From Sparassis latifolia (taxonomy: Eukaryota; Basidiomycota; Agaricomycetes; Polyporales; Sparassidaceae): a DNA stretch of 64,000 nt. Position 1 is the stretch's first letter. Each line of letters opens with the position of its first letter. The stretch covers positions 1,488,001 through 1,552,000 of the forward strand of contig CM031561.1 of the NCBI GenBank assembly GCA_018466975.1. The letters are read 5' to 3'. The position numbers and the translations under genes are program-made. The notes under the pieces were generated by a model. That model worked only from the letters and a program-made list of their open reading frames with translations, made no database searches and had not been told where the DNA came from. Positions 48,101 to 62,489 of this stretch are shown here, piece by piece.

Positions 48101-49472
48101 GGCAATAGATATGCGGATGGTTCTATTGTCCCGCCGATCAGCGTGCTCATCGTCGAAGGTACGTTTGCCTGGAGGGTTTCCTTCTGCTGTTCAATTTTTC
48201 TAACGCGTTCGTTGGTTAGATAACCCCATCAACCAGACTATTCTGTCCACATTCATGACGAGGAAGGGTATCAAGTATGATGTTGCGAAGAACGGAGAGG
48301 AAGCCGTGCAGAAGTGGCGATCCGGCGGATTCCACCTCATTCTGGTTAGTTTGCTACGTTGCTTATAAAAATTCGCCCCACTCAGTACGATTTCCCTCTT
48401 GCCAGATGGACATCCAAATGCCTGTCATGGACGGTATTCAGGCGACCAAGGAGATCAGGCGCATAGAGAAGTTAAACGGGGCGCCAGGCTTCCCATCCAC
48501 GCCGCAGTCTGAGGGCCAGCAGACACCCTCGGATACTTCCACGACAGATCGGTCGGCTCTGACGCCTCCTTACAGGTCTTCCGTAATCATCGTAGCATTG
48601 ACCGCCTCCTCGCTGCAGACGGATCGTGTGGCAGCCCTTGCTGCGGGATGCAACGACTTCCTGACGAAGCCCGTGTCCCTCCACTGGCTGAACAGCAAGA
48701 TCATCGAGTGGGGGTCGATCAAGGCGTTGCAAATGTGGGCGGACATCCGTCCGGACGTGGTGAAGAGTATTTCTACGGGCCAGGCGGCGCAGGCGCAGAA
48801 TGTCGCGCGGCGGCTGCATGTGCCTGAGGGACGATCGACGCCGTCTCGAAGTCGTTCACCCTCAACTACGGCGATTTTTTCGCGGAAGCAGGGGTCTTCT
48901 GTGGAGCTGCCGCCCATGGACCGCGACAAGACGATCACGCCGAACACTCCGCTCCACGAAGAATCGTTGGGGGTGTCCTCGCGCTCGTCGCCCGAATCTG
49001 CGAACGTCCACCCTCCGTTCTTCTCTCAAAAACGAAGTGAGTCCTCGTGTGCCTCTGGGGTGTTCGCCTGAGTCAGCCCGCTGACCCGTGGGCTTCTTGT
49101 AGCCCTCGTGCAGCCTGTTACGACCTTGGAAACTGCGACGGCCGGACAACCTCAGACGCCTGGTATGTTCTCGCGGAGCTCTTCTCTTTGTAGCGGCTGA
49201 CTCGTTTTGGTGTCTTGTGATATTTAGCCCAGGCCTACCAGTCTGCCGGTGGCGAGTTACCGTCTGCAGATGACGAGCCATCTCTTGCGCCGTCGCCGTC
49301 GCCTGGAGACCGTACGACAGATGTTGTGGCAGCATCTCGAGACCTTGACAAATTCAGCGATGCCGAGAGCATGTCTGAATCTGTCGGTGCAACACCTCCC
49401 ACAGATGTTCCCCCGAGTTCGGGCGACGACAGCCAGGCGCCTCCGCCTCCGACGCCGCCGCCATCGCAATGA
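45129..49472 (+). CDS. SSK1: SSK1 response regulator of the HOG stress pathway
   Basis: Exons 45129-46049, 46109-48158, 48220-48344, 48406-49036, 49103-49162, 49228-49472; 1343 residues. A long Ser/Pro-rich N-terminal region precedes a receiver domain starting at SVLIVEDNPINQTIL (acidic pair ending at Asp about 991). The phospho-acceptor is Asp about 1034 in LILMDIQMPVMDG, with Thr in VALTASS and Lys about 1120 in DFLTKPVS. A Ser/Thr-rich insertion of about 37 residues splits the receiver, as in many fungal Ssk1 proteins. Ssk1 receives phosphate from Ypd1 and, when dephosphorylated, activates the MAPKKK of the HOG pathway. A further disordered tail of about 220 residues follows. Confidence 0.93.
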
Positions 49473-50637
49473 CGGTGCGGGGCGACTCTTGGGCTGTTTG
49501 CATGGCTTGCACTCCCCTTTGTCTTTCCCTTGTTGCCAAGGGTCGCCGGGTTCTTTCGCGAGTTTTTCTGATTGTCATCATGGTTTGGTGGGTTCGTGGT
49601 ACGTTTTCTTGGTTTAGTTTTGGGCATTTGGGGTTTTTGGTCGTTTCTTGGGTACCGGGCCTGGGTCATATATGCTGCGTGCTGCTGCTGCTCTTTACAC
49701 TCATTCAGATACTCATACCTCCTCGCATTCACGACTTGCAAAAATTGTATGTATCTCACGATCGAGTCACGAATTCGGGTTCGTCCTTGCATTGTCGCCT
49801 GCACAGTCTATCATTTGTTTCCGCTCTGGCTCTCCTTGCTACGCGATCTGATGACCCCGTCGCTTTCCCCGCCGTCCGCCTCGCAATGTATAGTACGGAA
49901 TCGCTTTGGGTAGTCTAGTTACTCATACACACATTATATCGCATACACGGAAGATATATCGCTACTGATCTTGTACACGATCAGCCTCCGACTGACAAAT
50001 TGGGGCGAGGTCAGCGAAAGAAACTCAGCGGAGCACTGCCCGGCGGCATGTGGAGATCAGCAGGGGACAAGGCGGACCTGGAGCATCGCACCGTGCATGG
50101 AGAAGCAGGAAACCGCGGTGCTGGTGCGGTGCTGCTCAGCCTGCGAGAAGCAGGGGGGTTCTGCGAACTGGCAAAAATTGGGATGAGAAGGGGCGATAAG
50201 TGGGTCGGGGTTCGAATTCAAAGTGACGGTTGCTGCCGTCGCGGGACGCCTCTGCAGCCGCGGGCGAAGAAGGTTGGATGACGTAATGGGTTTAGCGTAC
50301 GCGAGATGCCAAGCAGGCGCCGCTGCGCGCTGAGTTTAAAGGAGCCAGGGCGATGGCCGGGGCACGTGCCTCGGCGCGCGGGAGAGGATGGAGTGGTGGC
50401 GACTGGAAGCGGGCGAGGATCCACTGAACGTTCGCGGAGGATATTCTGCAGGAATCGGGAGGCGCGTAGTCTGTAGTCCTCACCGCCATCGCCGCAGAGC
50501 GCGCAAGCACTGCAGACGCCCTGCGCATAGGTCTCCATATAAGGGAATTTTGTCAGCGGACTGGGTAGCGGACTTGAAAGGCCCGTCGGACATCTTCAGC
50601 TCATCCTCTCTTCGTCTCCACCACCATCTCCCCGACA
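49473..50637. other. Long intergenic region, nothing recognised
   Basis: About 1.2 kb with only shadow frames. It should hold the SSK1 3' UTR and the promoter of the next gene. A pyrimidine-rich stretch lies just before the next start, as is common in basidiomycete promoters. No repeat or RNA gene is seen. Confidence 0.5.
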
Positions 50638-51691
50638 TGAACTCCATCCACGACCCCCACGTCCACAAGCGCACCTCCATCACCGAGCTCCTCAACCCCG
50701 TCGCCGTTCCTCTGCCCCCTCTCGATCCCGCCGCCTACAGCACTACCCAGCTTCCCGGCCTCTCCTCCTTCCTTCCCCCGCCCATTCACAGCATGTTCAC
50801 CCCACTCCTACCCCCAACCCATCAATACATCCGCCCCCTCTGCTGCCTTTAGCCTCAGAGCAGCAAGCTGGGATCAGGCCACAAAGGATAACAACATGCC
50901 CTCCACCATGCGGCGCCAGGATTCCGATCCGGCCTCGTGTCGGTACTCCTCCTCCTCCTCCGTCCCGCCCCACCACCCAACCTACCACCAAGACCCGTTC
51001 TCCAGACCCGCGAGACAACTCGAGGAGACGCCCAATTACGGCATGGATGTCCAAAATTGGCCTACTTCTTCCGACCAAGCAAATACATCTTATCCTCCCC
51101 TGATATCGCCTATGTATTCGGACGAGCGCACCGGTGCGTCCCCTTTTGGCTTTCCCACCCTCCCGTTCGTTTACGAACATCCCGTTCCTCAGCCCTCTCT
51201 GGCGATTCCGTTCCAAAGAGTCTGTTTCGCGTCCCATCGCGCCTTCGCTTCGCGCGTCACTCACGCGTCTTTCTCCAGATTATCCACCCCAGCAGTACGA
51301 TCAGGACATGGTCGCCCAGCAATATGCAGCGAATGGTTATTTTCCAGTCATGTTGACAGACCCAGCTTGTGTGATCTAACCATGTTCTCTAGCATGGCAG
51401 CTGAAAGGCTTCTGTTCGAGTATGCATGTGGACGTAGGTGTAGCGATGGTCGCTTGACCCAATAATTAGCTGCTGAATCCTGATATGTGAATAGGAATTC
51501 GAGAGCGCGTCGCCCACGTTAGTTTCCGTGCCGATGCCTGCAGTGCCTGCAACAACGCCCTTCGCAAAAGGCGGAAGGCTTCCAGCAACTCGCGCCGCCT
51601 TTCGCTCCGTTCCTCTAATGATTTACAATTACGTAGTCCGATAATGCTACAATACATGCAAGGACAAGGGGCTACAACGCCAAGTACGTAA
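50638..51691 (+). CDS. Conserved protein with basic Cys-containing C-terminus (possible transcription factor), model approximate
   Basis: Pieces in order: MNSIHDPHVHKRTSITELLN (50638), LPGLSSFLPPP, SAAFSLRAASWDQATKD (about 50850), YPPLISPMYSDERT with a GTGCGT donor near 51142, SPDYPPQQYDQDMVAQQYA (about 51280), and the end ADACSACNNALRKRRKASS (51528) stopping with TAA at 51689-51691. I recall this pattern (MNSIHDPHVHKR start, RAASWD, CSACNNALRKRR end) from other Agaricomycete hypothetical proteins. The basic Cys-x2-Cys end hints at DNA binding, unproven. The first two pieces are one base out of frame near 50785, which could be another consensus error or an unseen intron. Exon limits are not secure. 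Confidence 0.5.
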
Positions 51692-51737
51692 AGAGAGGTC
51701 CAAGGCACATAACTAAATAGGTACTAGGTCTGATCTC

Positions 51738-52118
51738 CTATCGCAGGCAGCCGTCGACGGCCGTGACTTGATGGCGATGGGGTTGCACATCTGTCGGGAA
51801 GCGGGGTATCAGGTCGTCACGAGAACGGAAGTAGCGGTCCATCTCTGAGGCGTCGAAATCGGACAAGACGCCCGGGGTCGGGGGCTGAGGTGGAGAAGTG
51901 GTGACTGGAACGTCTTCTGGCGGCTTCGCGAGCTTGCCGCCGAGCCGGTGCGTCCTCTTCCGCTTTGCTTTTACCGGCGGCTTCTCCGATACGCTAGAGA
52001 CGGGCCCGGATGAGGTTTGCTCCCGGGGTGGGACGCTACGCACAGTAAAGTGCTCGAGTGTGCGCGTGTAGGGCGATAGGGTGTGGTTCGAGTGGGTAAG
52101 CGTAGATAGCTTGGACAC
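51738..52118 (-). other. Mdm34 C-terminal segment in a shifted frame
   Basis: An open frame reading VSKLSTLTHSNHTLSPYTRT, FTVRSVPPREQ and a basic RKRTHRLGGK patch, ending at 51738. It continues the usual Mdm34 C-terminus but lies beyond the TAG at 52148, and its own frame is closed by TGA just upstream. No GT-AG or GC-AG intron removes both stops while keeping the segment. Confidence 0.6.
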
Positions 52119-52147
52119 GGAATTATTGAGTCAAGTGGGTCGCAGAA

Positions 52148-53980
52148 CTATTTTAGGTCTTGTTCCAGCATGTGTGGGTCCGGTGGGGAGCCGAACGTGC
52201 TATCCATATTCAGCGAGGTGAGTGAGAGGCGGCGCGGGCGGCGTATGTGGACGCCTGTCTCGTCTTCCTCTGGAGGGGTAGGTATGGAGTGGGTCATGTC
52301 GCTGGAAGGTTGTGTTTGCAAGCTGGATGAGCTTCCTGGGCGGCGCGGCAGATAGTGCTCAAGTGGAGGTACGGGTGGCATGGAGGCTGAACGGCTACTT
52401 TCGCCAGGGTTCTCAGCCCAACCAGCTTCATTGGCCAGTTCGGAACGAAGAGCTGAGCCATCATATAAGGGAGTCGCACCGGCGAAGTATGGATTGTAAT
52501 TAGCGTCAGACCTGGAGGAGGAAGGGAGGGGTAGTGATAGCGAAGGCCGACATAGCACGGGAGCTGAGATGCTCGAGCGGGAAGGTAAGGGTCTGCGTGC
52601 AGGGCCGGGCGTCCCAGCCGCACTTGCGGCCTCGTCTGGAGGATGTATCTGTGACTGCGAGTGAATGACACGCGGCCGCGTGATGGTGCCCCCACCCACA
52701 GCGGGCACGCTTTCGTACTCAGTGACATCACCGACTTCGGACGGATGGTTGTAATCTGAGAGAAGGTCCTCCCAGTTTGCGACACCGAACGAGCTCGATG
52801 AGTCCATCGTGTCATCGATGTCACTCGGCTCCTCCGCCAAGTCGGCCAGGCCCTTTCTCTGAGCAGCGAAGAGGCTTCTGAAGCCGCCGAACATGCTCTT
52901 CGCAGGGAGGCCCTCTGGCCGCAGGCCGTATGTAGGGTCAAAGTGCTCGATTTCAGGGAACGAGGTGGGGTCCTCCGCTGCGGGCGGTCCTAGTACTGGT
53001 GCTGATATCGGAGTGACCGAGACAGAAGTTGGCGGGGATGCGGAAGAGGGTGCGGGTCTGCGACTACGGCCTGCGCTTGAAGTCGAATACACGGATGCGG
53101 AACGCGGGGGGTCAAAACCAGCAACACCGCGCAAGAAAGGGGACCGCAGTCCTGGGGACTGCAGCCCTATCGAGGACATACGTAGTGGGCGGTACAGCGA
53201 AAAGTCCGGTTTGTACGCCATCTCACGCGACCACTGTGGTGGTGCACTGGCGGGCTTGAGATACGGCGCCTCGACTTTAGCTTTCACCCACTGTTGGCTC
53301 AACCGATGTATGATTCCAGGTAAGTCCTCCCTGAACATTTGCCGCAACTGGTCCTCGATCTCCCGCTGGATAAATTTTTGAATCACCGCAATGGAGTCGA
53401 ATGTGCTATTAATGTCCACGTTCTGCAGGGGGTCCGTCTTGAAGACGAGAGTGATGCCCTTCTGTCGCGAGACCACTAGGACGACGTATGAGTTGAGCTT
53501 GAAGTGCGAGAGCCGGAGGAGCATGGGCACGACGAGGGGGTTTTTCGCTGCGAGCATACCTGTGGAGCCGGCCATGAGATCGATATCAGGTTGTTTGTGA
53601 TTCAGAGGGTTCGCCTAAAGCTCAGTCAGCACCAAGTATACTGGCATGCCCGACTTCAACTTGCCTGAACCTTGGTCCGCAAAACAATGTGGGCGTCCCC
53701 GGCGTAAGTCAGACGAAAGATCCCGCGAAACTGGTCCATGGTAAGCTCGCCGACGTCCCGAATCTCCAGCTCCGGGGGCTTAAGACGCAAATGAGGGGAC
53801 CTGCATACAAGTGGGAGCGGAAAGGTGACACACCTGAGTGCCCATCTCGAGCTCGACGACCTCGATCTTGTCCGCTATGACGGGCGGCTTGTTCCCCTTG
53901 TTAAGGGCGGCGTCGAGCATCTGGATGGCATCTGCGTGAAACTGGTCGGAGAAGCGGGGCCATTTGAAGGTGAACGACAT
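52148..53980 (-). CDS. MDM34: Mdm34, ERMES complex subunit
   Basis: Exons 53980-53834, 53778-53665, 53614-52148; 575 residues to the first stop. The SMP-type N-terminus [20 protein letters not shown] is followed by [72 protein letters not shown] and [20 protein letters not shown]. Mdm34 bridges the mitochondrial outer membrane and the ER within ERMES and transfers lipids through its SMP domain. The rest is Ser/Pro-rich. The second intron has a GC donor (CAG|GCAAGT). After the stop at 52148, the usual C-terminal segment (KLSTLTHSNHTLSPYTR) continues at 52118-51738 in another frame, so the true 3' end may differ. Confidence 0.92.
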
Positions 53981-54296
53981 CTGCGGGCTCGGAGAGTATG
54001 TGTCGCATGCGTAACATGGATTGCAAAGTCCGGGAAAGAGAAAAATAGGAAGAGAAACAGGAATCAAGAAGAGTGCGACAGAGAGGTGAGATGCATGAGC
54101 ACGGTGCGGAAGGGAACGCGACTGAAAGGTTAGATAGGTTTGCTACGACTCGCCCCGACCGCACGCGTCGCGTCGGGGACCACACTGAGGCTCGGCACGC
54201 CTCCGCGGCAACATCGCACTTGCAAATATTATCGAAAACTTATTACCGTCCAAGAAATATCGTACTGGAAATACACAGTCCCCTCGCAAGTGCAAC

Positions 54297-57240
<2,944 letters not shown>

Positions 57241-57478
57241 GGTGGGGTCAGCCGACGACTGGATGTAATAATGAGGGTATAGATTCTATCGTGCAAGCAG
57301 AACTTGGTTAATTCTAGAGCTGCGGATATACGTGTTCGTGCTGGAGCTGGGATGCTGTGTAATGTGCAGTGAAGTCTTTGGGCGCTTCCAGCTCGAGTGC
57401 TGATTACATACACCAGGATCTCGAGATTCATCTCATCTCATCTTATCTTATCTATTGACCGCAACTTGGAACCTCGCA
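57241..57478. promoter_or_regulatory. Shared upstream region of SEC18 and the DUF2009 gene
   Basis: Only 238 bp separate these divergent start codons. A TCTCATCTCATCTTATCTTATC pyrimidine-rich stretch (57431-57452) precedes the plus-strand start. Confidence 0.45.
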
Positions 57479-59792
57479 ATGATCGCAGTGCTCACCACAC
57501 GTGTCCCTTCTCTTCTTCGCCCTTTCCGCTCCGGGATTGGCACTTTTCTGAAAAATATGTCTCCAGGAAATACTCCGTCTAGGGAAGGGGAAGCTCCGGG
57601 GACGGATGCACCTGGATTCTCTCTCGCTACTATACTCAGTGACGACCACGACAACATCGAACACCCAAACGCGAAGGACGCGCCGGAGGGCAGCTGGGAC
57701 GAGGAACACCACGAGGAGACTGCGGCTCAGGGTTTTTGTGTAGAGTGTGAAGGTGCGTGTTCAATTTTTGCGCGTCGGTGTTCGTAACTTACGACGTGCA
57801 GACCAGCCTGCGGAAGTGCACTGCGAAACATGTTCTGACGACTACTGCGAAGTGTGTTTTGCTGCGCAGCACCGCAAGGGAACGCGTAAGCGGCACGCGA
57901 GCAAGTCGCTGACAAGTGAACGCCAAAAGAAAGCCAAGATGCATAACGGTGCTTCTACCACCAACGGAGTTGCTGTGAGATAACCTGCTACGCGTCAGCC
58001 CTCTAGCGGTGTGCTCACAATATCTTGCAGATGGATACGGACGACGACTCAGACCACGAACTTGAGCGAATCGCTGCTAATTCATCCTCTGCAGCAACTG
58101 CAGTACCCCAATCGACGGTCGGCGACTGGTTCGTTGAGCGTTCAAAGTTCATTCCTTTACGTCTCGCTCTGGAAGAGCGCAAGTATCTCCGCCTACTCGA
58201 AGCGGCGCTTAGCGTCTCGGAATACACAGATAGAATAGACGCGTTAGGCGGAAGTCTATCGAAGGCGAGGCGCATCGTACACCAGATCCGCGAGCTCTGT
58301 TCAATTCTTTCCGGGCTGGTACTCTCGGCGGATTACAAGCAGGGCCAGGAGTTATTTGCGGACCGCGACTTCGAGGCGAACGAAGCCTTCTTCCAACGGA
58401 TCTTCGAGCTCGGTCGACGACATAAGATCATGAACCCAGACAAGATGCGTTCCACATACGGGAAGCTCATGTATTTACTGCAGGTCAGTGCTCCATGTCT
58501 CTGTAGATACTTGTGCAAACATTGTCTCAGGATAGCCAAACCCCCGAAGTGAAAGAGCTGCTCAACTTCTCATGCGTAAAGCCCATCCAGTCGGTGTATA
58601 CCATCATAGAGGCGCACCATGCGGTTGATCTCTTGCGGGATGACCTTGTAGTGATCGCGACCAAGGAGATCTACTCGGAAGGGCGAACGCGGCGGGATGT
58701 CCAGAAAGACATTAAATTGAAGGAGCGTGCGATTGAGACCCTTGCTGCACGGTACGCACGCGTGGGTTTCAGCGAGGAAAACGTGCGCCAGTGCCTGTAC
58801 AGCATCGGGGACAATCACGCATTTCTCCGCACGAACCGTGATCCGTGCGACAAGATGATCGCGTACTTGAAGCAGTACTTCCACCCCACGCAGGCGAAGG
58901 ACTCGAAGAGCAGTCTCGCAATCAAGAGTGGGAAGGGCGGTGCAAGACTCACACATGACCACTCAAAGCAGTATGCCTATGTCATCCAGAGCTTGACGCT
59001 GTGGCGCGAGATCCTGCATGGTAAGCCTCTTATTCGAGAAGTTGTGGTTCACCTCGAGACTGATTGGACTCTACCGCGTATTAGACATGTTCCACCTATG
59101 GTCACTTGCTGAACAAGATCTTCTTTCTGAGAACGTACCATACCGTCTCCGCGACACTGGTCAAGGTCTGAACCGCGTACAGGCCGCTCCAAAGACGTCC
59201 CGCATGATGCACTCGATCCTCCATCGCGCTCAGAAAAGTGTCGGTTCATGGGTCGGATCTTCAGTTGTTCACATGGGTGATCACAATGTCCCCAATGCGT
59301 TGATGTTCATCGGTAAGTACCACAGGTCGCATCCATCTCCCCCTTCTTGACGTCTTCGTTTAGATAAATATTCGCAGATCTACCGGATCCTTCTTCCGAT
59401 ATGCAATACGCTTGCACAGATCCCAACGGTGGCAAAAGACCCCGCACTACGGTCGTATATTGATGACGAGTTCGGTTCGCCAGAGAATCTCTCTCGCGAG
59501 ATCCTCGCGGATTTCTTCCGTCATGGGTTCGACGGATCTGGTGCAGGAAATTATTTCGATGCAGGTAGATGGCTAGTCTTGTCAATGCTCAGGATGATTG
59601 CTGACACGGCCATCTCTGCAGGATCATGTATCGACGGTCGCTTGACAAGTGCATGGAACTGGTGCTCGTTATTGGAGAAGAAACGTTTCTTCCCGGTATT
59701 TTTACTGGCAGGTATGTCTAACTCTTCCTCGAGGAGGTCATTTCTCTTGACACATTACCCCAGGTTTCATGGGCTTTGATGGCGAATGGTAG
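57479..59792 (+). CDS. B-box zinc finger protein with DUF2009 domain
   Basis: Exons 57479-57752, 57802-57974, 58031-58483, 58531-59020, 59085-59312, 59364-59564, 59622-59711, 59764-59792; 645 residues, all phases consistent. A single B-box-type finger (CVECEDQPAEVHCETC, then CEVCFAAQHRKGTRKRH) lies near residues 88-125. The DUF2009-like body follows: VGDWFVERSKFIPLRLALEE, IRELCSILSGLV, MRSTYGKLMYLLQD, TKEIYSEGRTRRDVQKDI, HTPNN-free FSEENVRQCLYSIGDNHAFL, MGDHNVPNALMFIDKY, and FFPVFLLAGFMGFDGEW at the very end. This family is conserved in fungi, plants and protists without a known function. Confidence 0.88.
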
Positions 59793-60001
59793 CGCGCAAC
59801 CGACATCTCTTATGCTATTGTCTTCGAAATAGACTTGCTTTGATGTTGCAATTTGTTGCTTTGACTGGTGCACACACTGTAGAGCAGGGTACAATGGCAA
59901 TTACATATAATGCTACATGCGTTCGTTGCAGTAATCGCACACCCCCGCGGTGACCCAGCATCTGATAAATCACTCGGAAAGGCACCTTTTTCACTCCTCC
60001 C

Positions 60002-61625
60002 TCACGCTGCAGCCGCAGTCTCTGCAGGAATGACGGGCGTCTCTGTGCCATTTGGTGCTGTGCTTGCCCCTGCAGCACCTACCGCCTCTGTTGTATTGTT
60101 CTTTCGGGCGGCGGCTACGACCTCGAGCACCTCTGCGATGCTAGTCTTCCAAAGGCCCAGTCGTTTCTCCAGCAGCTCCCACTGTGGTCGCTCGAACGCA
60201 CGCGCTGCTGCGCGAGTGATGTGCAGTGTTTGTGTCGTCTGGGATAGACGACCGGAAACAAGACCCGCGCGTATAACTGGACATCGCACACGTCAACACA
60301 CATCCAGTACATAGTACATCTAATGAGCACATACCGTCAATGACCCAGCGCTCGACTTGAGAAGGCTCGACTTGCAGCGTGGACGCTATAGAGGCGTAAG
60401 GCAGGTCATGTCCAATGTTCTGGAACCCGAGGGTTGTGAGGCTGAGGAGCTTGATCTTGCGCTCTAGCTGCTCCTTGTCGAGCCCTGAGCAATGAATATA
60501 TTTGCACACAATCGTGAAGCGAGAACAATAGGGATGCACTCACCGTACTGGGCAAACGCATTCGCGTGGCTCGCCGACCAGGCGTGGTATTCAGGAAGCC
60601 CCTCGTTCAGGAAGATCTGGAGCAGGGAGAATAACTCGTGGTCCTTTGCAGATACAACGGCGTCAAGGCGGAATAACGGGTCGAAGTCGAATAGGGAGGG
60701 TAGCCGAAGTGCGGTGGCGATAGCATCCACAGCTGCAGCGTGTGCCGATGGTGAGGACGGAGGGAGAGAGTTGACATAGGACAACGTATATTCATATGAT
60801 GTTCCTCTGACATAAGAGGTAAAACGGTTATTTGGTTCTTTCTTCAAAGGAGGCTACCCACAGTTCTTGACATTTAGCAAAGGCATCGGCGATCGATTTC
60901 AAGAAGTCGCTCTTCTCCTCCTGCGAGACATCCCACTCTTGTAGCCACTTCTCAACTTTTGCTCGTTCGAGGGTAAGATGCTCGAGCTCGTCACTTGCGC
61001 TTGCGATTTCTATCAGCGTCTTATAAACGAGTAATCTCAGAGGAGATTGTCCAGGGATTGCGTTGAAAATATTTGACAATCTGGACGGATGTCGTTAAAA
61101 GTCAAGGGGCAACACGAAAGTGCTTCATACATCCGATATTTTGTCAGTGTTTGGTCTGGAGTGGAGGATATAGCTTGTAGGAGAGCAATTAGATGTACTT
61201 TTGTCTCGGGTGCATCAAGTGGTAGAACGGTGAGGAAGTGAGAAAATAAAAGGTTGAAGAATCCCTCGATTTCTGAATAGCAGTCAGTCGATACCAAGAC
61301 CAAAACAGGGTGTGAAAAGCGTACCCTTGTCCGTACCATCTCCCAACCCTTTCACCTCGCTGACCACCATTGTGAGAACCTTTCTCCGCCTGTCCTCGTC
61401 TTCTTCGATCGGTTTCTCGTTATCTGCTACGGTCAGAACATCCTGGAAGGGTTGTATGTAGCTTGCCCTCTCTTCCTCTGGATGGCCGCGTGCAAGGTAA
61501 ACTACCAGCTCGCGGATCTGAACGACAAAGATCAGCCCAATTCGCTTCATTCGAATATTAAAGACTGGTACCTGTTCCGAGAAGGTGCCCTCTGTAAATA
61601 CAGATACCGAGTCTGTCGCGGGCAT
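60002..61625 (-). CDS. Eukaryotic translation initiation factor 3 subunit M (eIF3m)
   Basis: ATG at 61625 (MPATDSVSVFTEGTFSEQ), stop at 60002; roughly eight introns, among them 60334-60277. Conserved pieces in order: QIRELVVYLARGHPEEERAS, FQDVLTVADNEKP, VSEVKGLGDGTDK, EIEGFFNLLFSHFL, SNIFNAIPGQSPLRLLVYKT, ERAKVEKWLQEWDVSQEEK, the PCI domain ALRLPSLFDFDPLFRLDAVV, LLQIFLNEGLPEYHAWSA, LERKIKLLSLTTLGFQNIG, YASIASTLQVEPSQVERWVI, and RAGLVSGRLSQTTQTLHIT. eIF3m is a PCI subunit of the eIF3 octamer that helps mRNA recruitment to the 40S subunit. The C-terminal Ala/Thr-rich tail is variable. Confidence 0.93.
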
Positions 61626-62489
61626 TTTTTGGGAGGAAGTTTGAGGCAAAGATTAGAGGCCCAATATGGCAAGTGCTTCTACCAACCATCCAAGTTGCCG
61701 ATACGGATCGGGCAAGTTTAATTCAAGTTCATCTAGCTCATAGTGACACGCTACTGTATGAATTGCAGAGTGTCATACATCTCATGCCATGCACCTGAAT
61801 ATCTCTTTTGTAGCGTATTCTCTCATCCGAGAACCGGAAGTCATCTCAGGCAGGCTGTACACTGACCTCAGACGTAATCATGGTCAACATGGATCGAAAG
61901 ATTCCAGACTGTGCCTGTACAAGATGCTATACCAACTATTGGCGTCGTGATCGCAGGTACTCTATTCCCCGTGAAGTGCCCGTACTGAGGAAACAGTTTC
62001 TATACGTATCAATTAGTTTTGAAGTCCATTGACATCTCATTTACAGTTGTCGCGGCTCAGTCTGCATTCTTCCAGATGTTCTATCGAGATCGGATGACAA
62101 CCAAAAGCAGTTCCCTACCATGAGTGCATAATGACGTTAGCGAAGAGCCTGCCCTCTCTCATCCTTTAAAATCCGCCCAGGGATGTTCGAAGTGGCCAAC
62201 ACTCCCGGATGCGGGACCCAGGGGTTTAATGTGAGCTGCACAGCCTCTACAGCTGGAATCTGTAACTAGTCGATGGACTGGGTTCGGGACGCCCAACCTC
62301 CAGAAATCGCCGGAGACCATATGTACTGATCGTCACGGAGTAGTAGCAGGTACCTCTTCTTCGTTCTTCAATGCACAGGCCTGTTACCACCTCGTTAAGC
62401 CTGCGTATTAGTGTGTACGGTGCATGCGACCATGGGTCATTCCGATAACGACAGTACATGAATGATATAACCCTCCAAAGACGTTAAGC
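61626..62489. other. Intergenic, nothing recognised
   Basis: About 860 bp between the eIF3m start and the dynein chain stop. It has lower GC content than the genes and no supported open frame, tRNA or repeat. Confidence 0.5.
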
